Below, piece by piece: positions 58,332 to 58,681 of a stretch of 58,681 nt of DNA (position 1 is the stretch's first letter; the number at the start of each line of letters is the position of its first letter). The DNA comes from Clostridiales bacterium (GTDB lineage Bacteria; Bacillota; Clostridia; Oscillospirales; Oscillospiraceae), in the NCBI GenBank assembly GCA_003150485.1, contig QALX01000009.1:192560-251240 (forward strand), in the 5' to 3' direction. The translations under genes and the position numbers were made by a program. The notes under the pieces are model-generated. The model searched no databases. It saw only the letters and a program-made list of their open reading frames with translations, and was not told the origin of the DNA.

Positions 58332-58681
58332 TTGGATCGCTTTTTCTGGATTGGTTTCGTCGGATTCGCTCTGGCCATCGCCTTTGCCCTCGTTCAGGCA
58401 AAGAAGGTTATGGGTTTCTCCGAAGGAACCGAGAAAATGCAGAAGATTGCGGCCAGCATCCGTGAGGGTGCCAACGCATATCTGAAGCGCCAGTACACCA
58501 CCGTTGCAAAGGTCTTTGCCGTGGTGTTCGTCATCCTGCTCATCATCGCATTCGCAAGCGGCGGCAAAATGCTCTCCCGCTTCACCCCCTTCGCCTTCCT
58601 GACCGGTGGTATCTGGTCCATGCTGGCCGGCCTGATCGGCATGAAGATCGCCACCAATTCCAACGCCCGTACCGCCCAGGC
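58332..58681 (+). CDS. hppA: Membrane-bound proton/sodium-translocating pyrophosphatase (partial)
   Basis: The first 116 codons of a gene cut by the window edge. Two hydrophobic helices and the conserved IREGANAYLKRQY segment after the first helix identify the H+/Na+-pumping pyrophosphatase, which links pyrophosphate hydrolysis to ion transport. The start is TTG 58332 (residues LDRFFWIGFVGFALA), with AAAGGAG 10 nt upstream. Ion type and K+ dependence cannot be judged from this part. Confidence 0.88.
   Translation, partial: MDRFFWIGFVGFALAIAFALVQAKKVMGFSEGTEKMQKIAASIREGANAYLKRQYTTVAKVFAVVFVILLIIAFASGGKMLSRFTPFAFLTGGIWSMLAGLIGMKIATNSNARTAQ

Noticed and set aside
1..58681. tRNA or rRNA genes
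   Set aside because: Reading the intergenic gaps, I saw no cloverleaf with a GGTTCGAATCC-type T arm and no rRNA-like sequence. A tRNAscan run would settle it.

Overview
The window looks like chromosome from a GC-rich, Gram-positive anaerobic gut clostridium of the Oscillospiraceae (Flavonifractor / Lawsonibacter / Pseudoflavonifractor type). This is inferred from the Firmicutes S10-spc-alpha gene order, a superoxide reductase, feoA-feoA-feoB with a separate Cys-rich FeoB partner, an Fe-S serine dehydratase, a two-subunit transketolase, HrcA/CIRCE control of groESL, a SpoIIQ-like protein and a membrane pyrophosphatase. No rRNA, tRNA, CRISPR or phage genes were seen.

Layout. 0-5.6 kb: a secreted protein, then an iron-uptake block on the minus strand (feoA, feoA, feoB, Cys-rich protein, DUF2325, DUF3793), with a divergent superoxide reductase. 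Five GTTAG/CTAAC palindromes sit in the promoter gaps and look like one regulator's operators. 5.6-14.5 kb (minus): an Old Yellow Enzyme-type flavoprotein with a TetR regulator, then a tight peptide/nickel-type ABC importer operon with a methyltransferase inserted between permease and ATPase genes. 14.8-18.5 kb (plus): an XpaC-family membrane protein and CIRCE-controlled groES-groEL. 18.5-20.5 kb: a lower-GC patch with a gene remnant, two small membrane proteins and a small DUF559 nuclease gene bounded by terminal inverted repeats. 20.6-28.1 kb: diaminopropionate ammonia-lyase, a ROK kinase, split transketolase, a CorC/HlyC protein and serine dehydratase beta/alpha.

28.06-29.35 kb and 52.9-54.04 kb hold two copies of a long modular intergenic repeat in opposite orientation. 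Each contains a structured element with a strong promoter whose copies differ mostly in hairpin loops, which suggests a small RNA. Between them lie a rhomboid-like protein, ahcY, a PHP phosphoesterase, a YbjQ protein, the complete S10-spc-alpha ribosomal cluster (rpsJ to rplQ, minus strand) and a very large TagF-like protein.

54.1-58.7 kb: a 44-residue protein, a SpoIIQ-like degenerate M23 protein, a calcium-type P-ATPase and the start of a membrane pyrophosphatase cut by the window edge. The most unusual signals are the paired structured RNA elements, the inverted repeats around the ribosomal cluster, the iron operators that recruit DUF2325/DUF3793, the DUF559 element and the methyltransferase inside the importer operon.
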